Assembly: GCA_009929265.1 (NCBI GenBank)
Contig: SAAU01000001.1
Location: forward strand, 122,245-186,244
DNA length: 64,000 nucleotides
From: Alphaproteobacteria bacterium
GTDB taxonomy: Bacteria > Pseudomonadota > Alphaproteobacteria > CASFRQ01 > SAAU01
Reading direction: 5' to 3'
This document shows positions 56,178 to 63,802 of this stretch, in pieces (positions within the stretch are counted from its first letter, which is position 1; each line of letters starts with the position of its first letter). The notes beneath the pieces were generated by a model. The model saw nothing but the letters and a program-made list of their open reading frames with translations. It was not told the origin of the DNA and did no database searches. The position numbers and the translations under genes were made by a program.

Positions 56178-56951
56178 ATGTCTAAAGTCATCACAATGAT
56201 ACCCACTCGGTTGGCTTCCAAACGCCTTCCTAATAAGCCTCTTCTTGATATCAACGGAAAATCCCTTATTCAACGGGTTTACGAAAACGTCAAAAAAAGT
56301 GTTCCAGGGGATGTGGTCATTGCCGCAGGGGATGAAAAGATTTTAGAAGAAGCCAAAAAATTTGGCGCGCAGGCGATTTTAACTGATCCTTCCCTTCCAA
56401 GTGGCACAGATAGAATTGCCGCTGCCTTAAAAGAGCTTGACCCTCAAGGGGATAAATACGATATCGTTGTAGATTTCCAAGGCGACGGCATCAATGTTAA
56501 TCCAAAAGTCAACCTTCCTTTAATTGAAATGGTGGAAAGAACAAATTGCGATATTGCCACATGCGGAATGGTTTTTAAAAATGAAGCAGACGTTGAAGAT
56601 CCAAATATGGTTAAAATCTGCATGGGGGTAAGACCTGGGGAAAAAGAAGCGCGCTGTCTTTACTTTACACGTGCGGCTTCTCCTTACATTCGGAACAAAG
56701 AAAAATGCGAAAATCAGGATTTTTATCACCACATTGGAATCTATGTCTTTAAGGCCTCTTCTTTGAAAAAATTCGTCTCTTTGCCTGTTGGGGTTTTGGA
56801 GGCAAGAGAATCCTTAGAACAATTAAGAGCGCTTGAAAATGGTATGACAATTCGTGCTCAACTTATTGATAATATTAAACTTATTCAAGAAGCCCCTGCC
56901 GATATCAATACGCAAGAGGAATATGAAAAAGCCCTCAAATGGATTTTCTAA
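56178..56951 (+). CDS. kdsB: 3-deoxy-manno-octulosonate cytidylyltransferase
   Basis: KdsB activates KDO as CMP-KDO for the inner core of LPS, which shows that the cell makes LPS. The 257 residues begin with the nucleotide-binding motif IPTRLASKRLPNKPL and contain DPSLPSGTDRIA, VVDFQGDGINVNP (metal site; the usual form is QGDEP) and the KDO-binding YHHIGIYVFK, LEQLRALENG end. Gly-Ile replaces the usual Glu-Pro after QGD, a small deviation. Confidence 0.95.
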   Translation: MSKVITMIPTRLASKRLPNKPLLDINGKSLIQRVYENVKKSVPGDVVIAAGDEKILEEAKKFGAQAILTDPSLPSGTDRIAAALKELDPQGDKYDIVVDFQGDGINVNPKVNLPLIEMVERTNCDIATCGMVFKNEADVEDPNMVKICMGVRPGEKEARCLYFTRAASPYIRNKEKCENQDFYHHIGIYVFKASSLKKFVSLPVGVLEARESLEQLRALENGMTIRAQLIDNIKLIQEAPADINTQEEYEKALKWIF

Positions 56952-56968
56952 TCTTCTTAGTTCAAAAA

Positions 56969-57000
56969 GAAAGCCTCCCTTGTTTGAAGAGAGGCTTTTT
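56969..57000 (+). terminator. Terminator of kdsB
   Basis: AAAGCCTC pairs with GAGGCTTT, with inner CTT/AAG pairing, followed by seven Ts. It lies between kdsB and the convergent HAD gene. Confidence 0.85.
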
Positions 57001-57026
57001 TTAGGACTTTCATTGATTTTTTAAGC

Positions 57027-57701
57027 TTATTTCATCCGTGTATTCTCATAGAGCCAGTTTTTAAGAGCAACCACATCTTTCACCTCTGGAATAAAGGAAA
57101 GCTCTGGCGGTAAATCGGACGTGAATTCACAGCGCATCCGAATAGGCATTGCCCCCACATTTATGGCTGCATATTGATTGTAAATTCTGTCATCCACAAG
57201 GATAGTCTCCTCGGCTTTTAACCCATACTTTTCAAAACTTTGCTTTAACATATCTTCCTTGGCCGTATCATGCATAAACTTTCCATGTTCAACACATTCA
57301 ATGACAAGGAAATCAGACACTTCTGCCAAAAGCTTGTTGAGCAATTTCTTTTTGGCCTCAACATTAAACGTCGCGGACATTGTAAATTGACGATACCCTT
57401 TTTTATTCAACTCTTTAAGGGTCTCCACAACGTTTGGATACAAAGGACGATTTGAGAAAAACTCAGGCGAATGACAGAAATCATAATCCATTTCCACACC
57501 AAAAGTTGGATGCGTTTTCAGCTCTAACGCGCCATATTTTGGCACAATAGGTAGAGCCTTAGATAAATCCTCCCACTTAAGATCTTTATACATCTTCGCA
57601 TATTTTGGATGCTTTGTGAGAAAGTTAAAATAAGCAAAATTCAAGTTTGCCAAAACCCCATCCACATCCCAAAAAATATTCTTAACTATCGGCTTTTCCA
57701 T
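57027..57701 (-). CDS. HAD-superfamily hydrolase
   Basis: The 224-residue cytoplasmic protein has the HAD nucleophile motif FWDVDGVLANL (Asp12, Asp14), a motif II Ser/Thr probably in FTMSATFN, a motif III Lys near EKYGLKAEE and the acidic motif IV ILVDDRIYNQYAA. A cap region of about 80 residues (18-100) follows the first Asp. The substrate is unknown. It is transcribed towards kdsB. Confidence 0.82.
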   Translation of the reverse strand: MEKPIVKNIFWDVDGVLANLNFAYFNFLTKHPKYAKMYKDLKWEDLSKALPIVPKYGALELKTHPTFGVEMDYDFCHSPEFFSNRPLYPNVVETLKELNKKGYRQFTMSATFNVEAKKKLLNKLLAEVSDFLVIECVEHGKFMHDTAKEDMLKQSFEKYGLKAEETILVDDRIYNQYAAINVGAMPIRMRCEFTSDLPPELSFIPEVKDVVALKNWLYENTRMK

Positions 57702-57781
57702 CTAAAATCCCTCTATCGTTTTGAAAAAATACTATCACAGTCTATAAAATTTTTCAATCTTCTAATTTCAAATAAAGGGCA

Positions 57782-57820
57782 TAAAAAAGGCGGGATGACA
57801 AATGCCATTCCGCCTTTTCA
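57782..57820 (-). terminator. Terminator after tRNA-Lys
   Basis: On the minus strand, AAAAGGCGG pairs with CCGCCTTTT, with an inner AATG/CAT pairing, then TTTTTT. It lies 4 bases beyond the tRNA. Confidence 0.85.
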
Positions 57821-57823
57821 AAT

Positions 57824-57899
57824 TGGTGAGCGTGCAGGGATTCGAACCCTGGGCCCCCTGATTAAAAGTCAAGTGCTCTACCAGCTGAGCTACACGCTC
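57824..57899 (-). tRNA. tRNA-Lys (anticodon UUU)
   Basis: This 76-nt cloverleaf has acceptor GAGCGTG/CACGCTC, D arm GCTCAGCTGGTAGAGC, anticodon stem CTTGA/TCAGG (with a G-U-type mismatch) around CTTTTAA (anticodon TTT), T arm CAGGG-TTCGAAT-CCCTG, and encoded CCA. Confidence 0.97.
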
Positions 57900-57921
57900 C
57901 TCCTCAATAAGGAACAAGGGG

Positions 57922-57950
57922 AAAATAACCTTTTTTACCCTTCTCGTCAA
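57922..57950 (-). promoter_or_regulatory. Promoter of tRNA-Lys
   Basis: On the minus strand, TTGACG (57950-57945), a 17-base spacer and TATTTT (57927-57922) are followed by a CCCC discriminator, about 23 bases before the tRNA. Confidence 0.6.
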
Positions 57951-58005
57951 GGACTTTTTTTGCTTTTTTTATCTTTTTTTTAAAACAAACTTTAATCTAT
58001 TGTTT

Positions 58006-58218
58006 TTATTCTTCTTTTTCAGAAGTTTTGATAACTCCAGACGGCATCACTGTTGAAATAGCGTGCTTAAAAACAAGTTGTGTATGCCCATCTCTTTGAA
58101 GAAGTAAAGCGTCTTGTTCGTCAGCTGTCACGATTCCTTGTAATTTCACACCATAAAGTAAAAAAACCGTCACAGGAACCTTATTTTCGATTAAATATTT
58201 TAAAAAATTTTCTTTCAT
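58006..58218 (-). CDS. hfq: RNA chaperone Hfq with divergent Sm1 motif
   Basis: Hfq is a hexameric Sm-like protein that pairs small RNAs with mRNAs. The 70 residues have the Sm fold: VTVFLLYGVKLQGIV, and the diagnostic Sm2 motif FKHAISTVMPS. Where almost all Hfq proteins read F-D-x-F (E. coli Phe39 and Phe42), this one has A-D-E-Q-D: both aromatics are replaced by Asp, while Gln41 is kept. Tyr55 is Phe and the N-terminal QDxFLN is KENFLK. The position downstream of trkA is the usual alphaproteobacterial one. hflX, which often follows, is absent; tRNA-Lys follows instead. Confidence 0.9.
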   Translation of the reverse strand: MKENFLKYLIENKVPVTVFLLYGVKLQGIVTADEQDALLLQRDGHTQLVFKHAISTVMPSGVIKTSEKEE

Positions 58219-58232
58219 TTTTTCTTCCTTTT

Positions 58233-59555
58233 TTAATTAAACAGATCCTTTATCTTCGAATCTGATTCTGCGTCCAAAAGCAACAGGATCACATCCCCCT
58301 CTTTTAATTCAGATAACTCTATTTTCTTGGCCTTTCCCCGCCGAATAAAAGTGCAAATGTTTAGTTTTTCTAAGACATCTTTTTTCATAGAAAGGAAGTC
58401 TTTTTCCACCTTTACTTCCAAAAGAGTGCCCATCTCAAAAGGCAATGTATAGGCTTTTTTCACATTCCCTTTTTTTATATGATTTAAAATTGTTGAAACA
58501 GTCACAGATTCGACGTTGACCACAACATCAATTCCCAAATCATTTACAAAAGAATCATAACTGGATTTATTTAAAAGTGCAAAGGTTCTTTTCACATCGT
58601 TCTTTTTGGATAAAGAAGAAAGCAAAATATTGTTTTCATCATCCTCTGTTAAAGCAAAAGAGGCATCCGCTGCTTCTAAATGAGCTTCTTTTAAAATCTC
58701 TGTATTGAGAGCATCCCCCTCTAAGACAAGAGTTTTTGAAAGGTTAGAGGCCAAAAACAAAGCCCGTTCCTTGTTTTTTTCAATTAGCGTTATTTCTGAG
58801 GCTAGATTTCTCTCCTCCAGCTGTTTGGCCAAGGCATAGCTAATGCGCCCGCCGCCAAAAAGGACAAAGCGTTTGAGCTTATTTTCTTCCTTCTGTCCGA
58901 AAAGAGCTGGAAAATCGTTCAAACTTTTTGCGATAAAGTAAATATCATCTTGGGAAAGAAGTTGCGTTTCAGGAGTTAAAGCAATTTTCTGCCCGTCTCT
59001 TATGATGGCCAAAATTTTAACAAATGTATCGGGAAAAAGCTCTTGTGCTTTTTGAATAGAAAGCCCTTCAATTTGACCATTTTCCAAAAGCTTTTGACCT
59101 AAGAAATAAAGCCCACCAACCTCCAAAGATATCACATTTAGAGATTTTGCCACCTGCAATGTCCTTAAAATAGAGTCCGCAATCTCATCATCTGGAGAAA
59201 TCACATAATCCACATTAAAAACTTTACTTAATTCAGGCAAATCATATTCTTTTGTCTTAAGACGCGCAATTTTTGTTGGAATAGAGGCCAATCTTGACGC
59301 TACCGTTGAAATGATAAGGTTCAACTCATCATTACCCGTAATGGCGATTAAAACATCTGTCGTCTCTAGTCCTGCTTTTTGAAGCACACTTGGGTAAGAG
59401 GCATACCCCAAAACCGTTTGAACATCTAAAGAGGTTTTAATTTCATCCAAAAGCGCCTCATCCTTATCAATCACAACAACTTCGTTGCCCTCTTCTGAAA
59501 GGTATTTTGCAATAGAAGCCCCTGCAATCCCTGCCCCGCAAATCAGTGCCTTCAT
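58233..59555 (-). CDS. trkA: Trk system potassium uptake protein TrkA
   Basis: TrkA is a peripheral NAD-binding regulator of the TrkH potassium channel. The 440 residues are two RCK repeats. Each begins with a Rossmann motif (LICGAGIAGASIAKYL at 3-18; FVLFGGGRISYALAKQL near 232) and ends in a TrkA-C domain. The start overlaps the upstream Fis-like gene by four bases. No trkH is in the window. Confidence 0.95.
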   Translation of the reverse strand: MKALICGAGIAGASIAKYLSEEGNEVVVIDKDEALLDEIKTSLDVQTVLGYASYPSVLQKAGLETTDVLIAITGNDELNLIISTVASRLASIPTKIARLKTKEYDLPELSKVFNVDYVISPDDEIADSILRTLQVAKSLNVISLEVGGLYFLGQKLLENGQIEGLSIQKAQELFPDTFVKILAIIRDGQKIALTPETQLLSQDDIYFIAKSLNDFPALFGQKEENKLKRFVLFGGGRISYALAKQLEERNLASEITLIEKNKERALFLASNLSKTLVLEGDALNTEILKEAHLEAADASFALTEDDENNILLSSLSKKNDVKRTFALLNKSSYDSFVNDLGIDVVVNVESVTVSTILNHIKKGNVKKAYTLPFEMGTLLEVKVEKDFLSMKKDVLEKLNICTFIRRGKAKKIELSELKEGDVILLLLDAESDSKIKDLFN

Positions 59556-59836
59556 TTTCTTTTCCTTCTTCTTTTTACTTTTGTTTCATTTTCATCTAGC
59601 CCTAAAAGGCGCATTTTCTTAAGGAGAGTATTCCTGTTAATTCCAAGAATTGAAGCCGCTTTCACACGATTTTCTTTAGTCACTTCAAGGGCCACTTGAA
59701 TAAGGGGACGCTCCACTTCTTGAATAATTTTTTTATAAAGATCGGAGGCTATAAACTTCAAATCTTGAGTTTTAAAAAAGGTTCGAATGTATTTATCTAC
59801 TTCAAGAGAAAAACTTGTTTTTATTTTATCTTCCAT
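59552..59836 (-). CDS. Stand-alone NtrC-type (Fis-like) DNA-binding domain
   Basis: The 94-residue protein matches only the C-terminal HTH domain of NtrC/NtrX: DLYKKIIQEVERPLIQVAL, then a helix-turn-helix AASILGINRNTLLKKMRLLG and a basic KRRRKRK tail. The receiver and AAA+ domains (about 370 residues) are absent. It directly abuts dusB upstream and overlaps trkA downstream, precisely where alphaproteobacteria carry ntrB-ntrC-ntrY-ntrX. It is therefore best read as the retained DNA-binding remnant of NtrC after loss of the rest. It may act like Fis as a nucleoid or promoter-binding protein. An independent Fis is possible but less likely given synteny. Confidence 0.75.
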   Translation of the reverse strand: MEDKIKTSFSLEVDKYIRTFFKTQDLKFIASDLYKKIIQEVERPLIQVALEVTKENRVKAASILGINRNTLLKKMRLLGLDENETKVKRRRKRK

Positions 59837-60745
59837 CTAAAAGAAATCCTTTATCAACTGCTGCACTTCAAGAGGAGTTTCGGCCCGAAAAACCTGCTGA
59901 CGAAATGAAACATTGTTCTTATGCCCAGAGGCATACCAAGCCAAATGTTTTCGCATCACAAAAAGCCCCTTCTTTCCATAATAAGAAAGCATTTTATCAA
60001 AATGTTCAAGAATTATTTCTTGTTTATCAAAGAAAAGCTCTTTTCCTTCTAACAAAGCAAGCCCCCAAGGACGCCCCAAAAGGAATCGCCCCACCATTAA
60101 AGCATCTACAAGCTGTTTTTTTTCTTCAACCTGTTGAACGGTATTGATATCCCCATTTCCAATCACAGGAATTTTTAAGGCCTCTTTTATCTTTTTGATT
60201 TCTTCAAAATCGGCCTTTCCGCTATAAAGCTGGGATTGAAGCCGTCCATGAACAGTAATAAAATCCGCCCCCGCCGCCTCCATTTTAAGGGCAAAATCAA
60301 GACCTGTTTTTTCCTTTATCCCTAACCTAATTTTTACCCCAACAGGAAGGGAAACGGCGGCCTTTACTTTTTCCACAATTTCCATGGCTAAAGAAGGGGT
60401 TTCCATCAATGCGCTGCCTTTGCCCTTTTGAATGATTTTATGAACAGGGCATCCCATATTGATATCCAAAATCTTTGCCCCCCTTTGTTCAAAAGCAAGG
60501 GCGGTCTTCGCCAAACAAAGGGCATCTTTTCCCAAAAGCTGATAAACCATAGGCTCTTCTTCAGGTAAAATAGGATTTTTCTTGAAATAGTTTTTCTCTT
60601 TATAGGAAAAGCCGTCGGCTTCCACCATTTCGGAAAACAAAGGATGATTTCCAAATTTCCGCATCATCTGACGAAAAGGCCTATCCGTCACCCCCGCCAT
60701 TGGGGCGGCAAGAAGCGTTTTTTTTCCAAAAGCAATCGGCAACAT
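59837..60745 (-). CDS. dusB: tRNA-dihydrouridine synthase DusB
   Basis: This is a flavoprotein that reduces specific uridines of tRNA; in alphaproteobacteria it is also named nifR3. The 302 residues from the ATG at 60745 show LLAAPMAGVTDRPFR, the catalytic Cys in DINMGCPVHKI, the FMN-binding KIRLG, FITVHGRLQSQ and IPVIGNGDI. The longest frame begins at a TTG (60808) with no ribosome binding site and would overlap the Sel1 gene; the ATG gives the family N-terminus, although its own site (GAG) is weak. It is followed directly by the NtrC remnant. Confidence 0.93.
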   Translation of the reverse strand: MLPIAFGKKTLLAAPMAGVTDRPFRQMMRKFGNHPLFSEMVEADGFSYKEKNYFKKNPILPEEEPMVYQLLGKDALCLAKTALAFEQRGAKILDINMGCPVHKIIQKGKGSALMETPSLAMEIVEKVKAAVSLPVGVKIRLGIKEKTGLDFALKMEAAGADFITVHGRLQSQLYSGKADFEEIKKIKEALKIPVIGNGDINTVQQVEEKKQLVDALMVGRFLLGRPWGLALLEGKELFFDKQEIILEHFDKMLSYYGKKGLFVMRKHLAWYASGHKNNVSFRQQVFRAETPLEVQQLIKDFF

Positions 60746-60797
60746 AATTTTCAAACTCACATTTTTATTAAAATTTTTAACGCACCTTATGATTTCT

Positions 60798-61895
60798 TTA
60801 ACGCACAAAAGGACGGTTTTTCTTCATAAACGGCCGCACGTTAAGATGAATTTCCTCTCGTGTTTTTGGGGAAAGCAAATCTGCAATTTCCTTTAACCGA
60901 GGGGAAGCTTTATACAAATCCTTCGTATGGGGGAACATTCCTGTCACAAAAAGATAAAACCATTTATAGGCCTCCTTCACATCCACCTTTGTCCCTCGCC
61001 CCAACAAAAGCATTTCGGCAAGTTTACTTTGCGCTTGACCATAATCTTTTTCAGCGGCCTTCTTATACCAGTCAAACGCCTTTTTATATTGAGGGGGGCG
61101 TCCTTGTTCATACATTTTTGCCAAAGCGCATTGGGCCTCAACGTAGCCTTTCCCCGCCGAAAGTTCATACCATTTTTTGGCTTCCGTTAGGTTTTGAGGA
61201 ATAAACTTTCCCTGTTCATAAGCTTTTGCCAAGACATATTGACTTCCCGCATCGCCAGAGAGAGCAAACTTTTTAGACCATTCAAAATTCCACCTATCAT
61301 TTCCATAGGTTTTATTAACCATAGGTTCCGAATGATTAAGAACTTCTATATTTCGAAGAGCCTCTTTATCGCCTTTTTCAGCCGCTTTTTTATACCAAGA
61401 AAGAGCTTCTCTTGTATTTTGAGGGACCCCTTTACGCCCAAAATGATAAATCTTTCCCAAAGCAAAGGCGGCATCCACATTCCCTTTTTCAGCAGATTTT
61501 TTTAACCAATAGACAATGCGCGGATTATCTTTATCTTTTAGGCTATCATAGATTTCAGCTAAGCGAAAAGCGGCCTTAGCATCGCCATTGACGCCTGCTT
61601 CAAAATAATATCGAAATGCCTCAACTCTATTTTTTACAATATTTTCGTAAATATCGCCTAGGTAAAGATAGCGCTCTTTGGGAATAAATTTTAAAATAAC
61701 ATCTTGGGCTTTAAGTTCAGCTCTTTTCTTTTGAAGGGCCTCTTTATTTAACCGCCCCATATCAACTTCTTTTTGTCCTTTAATTTCATTGACTTTTTGG
61801 TGAAAATCAATCGCAAAAGCCTTGTCTGCATTCCCCACAAAAAAGGAAACACAGAAAAAAAGCAGAAGCGATAAAATACGTTGACTTTGTGACAT
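60798..61895 (-). CDS. Exported Sel1-repeat protein
   Basis: The 365-residue protein has a signal peptide (about 1-28, with a hydrophobic core and a likely cleavage after KAFA) and at least five Sel1 repeats (about 90-330). They follow the pattern A-x-x-x-L-x-x-x-Y-x-x-G-x-x-V-x-x-N...A-x-x-W-Y-x-x-A-A-E-x-G (for example LGKIYHFGRKGVPQNTREAL and AKKWYELSAGKGYVEA). It is expected in the periplasm as a protein-interaction scaffold. It lies upstream of dusB on the same strand; a functional link is not evident. Confidence 0.82.
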   Translation of the reverse strand: MSQSQRILSLLLFFCVSFFVGNADKAFAIDFHQKVNEIKGQKEVDMGRLNKEALQKKRAELKAQDVILKFIPKERYLYLGDIYENIVKNRVEAFRYYFEAGVNGDAKAAFRLAEIYDSLKDKDNPRIVYWLKKSAEKGNVDAAFALGKIYHFGRKGVPQNTREALSWYKKAAEKGDKEALRNIEVLNHSEPMVNKTYGNDRWNFEWSKKFALSGDAGSQYVLAKAYEQGKFIPQNLTEAKKWYELSAGKGYVEAQCALAKMYEQGRPPQYKKAFDWYKKAAEKDYGQAQSKLAEMLLLGRGTKVDVKEAYKWFYLFVTGMFPHTKDLYKASPRLKEIADLLSPKTREEIHLNVRPFMKKNRPFVR

Positions 61896-61963
61896 AACTC
61901 TTTCATATTATTTTCTAGTTTGACAACATCTTAAAACGAAACCATCAAAAAAGAAAACAAAAA

Positions 61964-63310
61964 ATGAATAAATCTGATAAAAAAACCATTACCGTCATTG
62001 GGGCGGGACTTGCTGGATCTGAGGCTGCCTTTCAACTTGCAAAACGAGGTTTTCCCGTTGAGCTTGTCGAAATGCGTCCCATCAAAACAACGCCAGCCCA
62101 TAAAACAGACTCTTTTGCCGAGCTTGTTTGCTCAAATTCTTTACGTTCGGACGACGCCCTTTATAATGCTGTTGGGCTCCTGCATGAAGAGCTGCGGCAA
62201 ATGGGCTCTCTTATTATGCAAATGGCTGATAAACATAAAGTTCCAGCAGGCGGCGCTTTAGCCGTTGATAGGGAAGCTTTTTCAAAAGACATTACAAAGA
62301 CTTTAGGGGAAAATCCCCTTATCACAGTTATTCACGAAGAGAGGGATTTAAGCGATATTAAAACCCCAACTCTTGTTGCAACAGGCCCTTTGACTTCTGA
62401 TAAAATGGCCAAAAGTCTTCAAGACATCACTCAAACAGAGCATCTTCATTTTTTTGATGCCATTGCCCCGATTGTCTACACGGAAAGCATTGATATGCAA
62501 AATGCTTGGTATCAATCTCGCTATGATAAAGGGGACAAATATGACTACCTGAACTGTCCTTTGGAAAAGGATGAATACGAAGCCTTTGTCAACGCTTTAA
62601 ATGAAGGGGAAAAAGTCACTTTTAAAGAATTTGAAAAGAACACCCCCTATTTTGAAGGCTGTCTTCCAGTTGAAGTCCTCGCCTCAAGAGGCAAAGACAC
62701 CCTTGCTTTTGGTCCTATGAAACCTGTCGGACTTCGCAATCCTCATCGGGACAATAAACGCCCCTATGCCGTTTTGCAGCTCAGAAAAGAAACAAAGTCA
62801 GGCACTTTGATGAATATGGTGGGCTTTCAAACAAAGCTGACTTATGGGGCTCAAAAGGAAATCTTTAAGATGATTCCGGCTTTAAAAAATGTCACTTTTG
62901 CACGATTTGGCGGCATTCATAGAAATACATTCCTTCATTCTCCTTTGGTTTTAGATGACAGACTTTCCCTTAAAAAGAATCCGTTAATTAAAGTTGCAGG
63001 ACAAGTCGGCGGATGTGAAGGATATATTGAAAGCGCAGCCATGGGCTTTTTAGCAGGACTCTTTTTGGCAGATGAAAATACCCCTCTTCCCCCGCCAGAA
63101 ACGGCTTTGGGAAGTATGCTTTTGCACGTCACGCATGGCAATGAGGAAACTTTTCAACCCATGAATATCAATTTTGGCATTTTTCCAACTTTAGAAAATC
63201 CTCTTAATCCTGAAACGGGAAAAAAGGCAAAAGGACGCGATAGAAAGGCGCTTTATGCCAGACGAGCTTTGGAAAAATTAGCGCAATGGAAAGAACGTCT
63301 AAACTCATAA
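61964..63310 (+). CDS. trmFO: Methylenetetrahydrofolate--tRNA-(uracil-5-)-methyltransferase TrmFO
   Basis: This folate- and FAD-dependent enzyme makes m5U54 (ribothymidine) in the T loop of tRNA. The 448 residues begin with the FAD motif VIGAGLAGSEAA, then VEMRPIKTTPAHKTD, FAELVCSNSLRSD with its conserved catalytic-region Cys, the LPVEVLASRGKDTLAFGPMKPVGL block and GGCEGYIESAAMG. Its presence implies that the SAM-dependent TrmA is not used. Confidence 0.97.
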   Translation: MNKSDKKTITVIGAGLAGSEAAFQLAKRGFPVELVEMRPIKTTPAHKTDSFAELVCSNSLRSDDALYNAVGLLHEELRQMGSLIMQMADKHKVPAGGALAVDREAFSKDITKTLGENPLITVIHEERDLSDIKTPTLVATGPLTSDKMAKSLQDITQTEHLHFFDAIAPIVYTESIDMQNAWYQSRYDKGDKYDYLNCPLEKDEYEAFVNALNEGEKVTFKEFEKNTPYFEGCLPVEVLASRGKDTLAFGPMKPVGLRNPHRDNKRPYAVLQLRKETKSGTLMNMVGFQTKLTYGAQKEIFKMIPALKNVTFARFGGIHRNTFLHSPLVLDDRLSLKKNPLIKVAGQVGGCEGYIESAAMGFLAGLFLADENTPLPPPETALGSMLLHVTHGNEETFQPMNINFGIFPTLENPLNPETGKKAKGRDRKALYARRALEKLAQWKERLNS

Positions 63311-63344
63311 TTTTTTGAATAAAAATATCCTTTTTGAAAAAAGA

Positions 63345-63372
63345 TTGACTTTATTTTCATTATTTTTATACT
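63345..63372 (+). promoter_or_regulatory. Sigma-70 promoter of the TRL-like lipoprotein
   Basis: TTGACT (63345-63350), a 16-base spacer and TATACT (63367-63372) lie about 37 bases before the ATG; AAAGGGATA is the ribosome binding site. Confidence 0.6.
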
Positions 63373-63409
63373 ATACTTGTCATTAACCAAACAACTAAAG
63401 GGATATATT

Positions 63410-63712
63410 ATGAAAAAATTATTATGTGCTCTAGCTCTTGCCGGCGCCCTTTCAGGATGTGCCGTTCCAGAATCTAGCGTTGGATATTCTATTATTAAAG
63501 AAACAAACGAACCGATTACCGCTACTTCTTTAAGAGCCACGAAAACAGGACGGGCTTGTGCCAGAAACTTGCTCGGGATTATCTCTGATGGGGATATGTC
63601 CATCAAAGCGGCTATGAAAAATGGCGGAATTAATCAAGTTTCCTCTGTTGATAAAGAAGTTCGCTATTACCTTATTTTCTCAAGAGTTTGCACCGTTGTC
63701 AGAGGACAATAA
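63410..63712 (+). CDS. TRL-like family lipoprotein
   Basis: I start this 100-residue protein at 63410, after AAAGGG, because that gives a clean lipoprotein signal with lipobox ALSGC (Cys17). A start at 63377 would put 11 residues before the signal. The mature part matches the TRL-like family pattern: K-x-G-x-A-x-x-x-x-LLGIISDGDMSI, then AAMKNGGINQVSSVDKEVR. The family's function is unknown; it occurs as small envelope lipoproteins. It has its own promoter and terminator. Confidence 0.75.
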   Translation: MKKLLCALALAGALSGCAVPESSVGYSIIKETNEPITATSLRATKTGRACARNLLGIISDGDMSIKAAMKNGGINQVSSVDKEVRYYLIFSRVCTVVRGQ

Positions 63713-63755
63713 AGCTTTCTCGTTTTTAAAAACGAAACCTTTTGAAAATATTTAT

Positions 63756-63788
63756 AAAAAAAGCAGGATTTATTTCCTGCTTTTTTAA
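63756..63788. terminator. Bidirectional terminator
   Basis: AAAAAAGCAGGA pairs with TCCTGCTTTTTT around a short AT loop. It separates the TRL-like gene from the convergent lptB. A second small palindrome, CGTTTTTAAAAACG, lies at 63721-63734. Confidence 0.88.
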
Positions 63789-63802
63789 GTTTCTTTGAAA
63801 AT

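Noticed and set aside
63253-63606. Minus-strand 117-codon frame over the trmFO end and the TRL-like gene
   Set aside because: It overlaps two well-supported genes and has no family resemblance.
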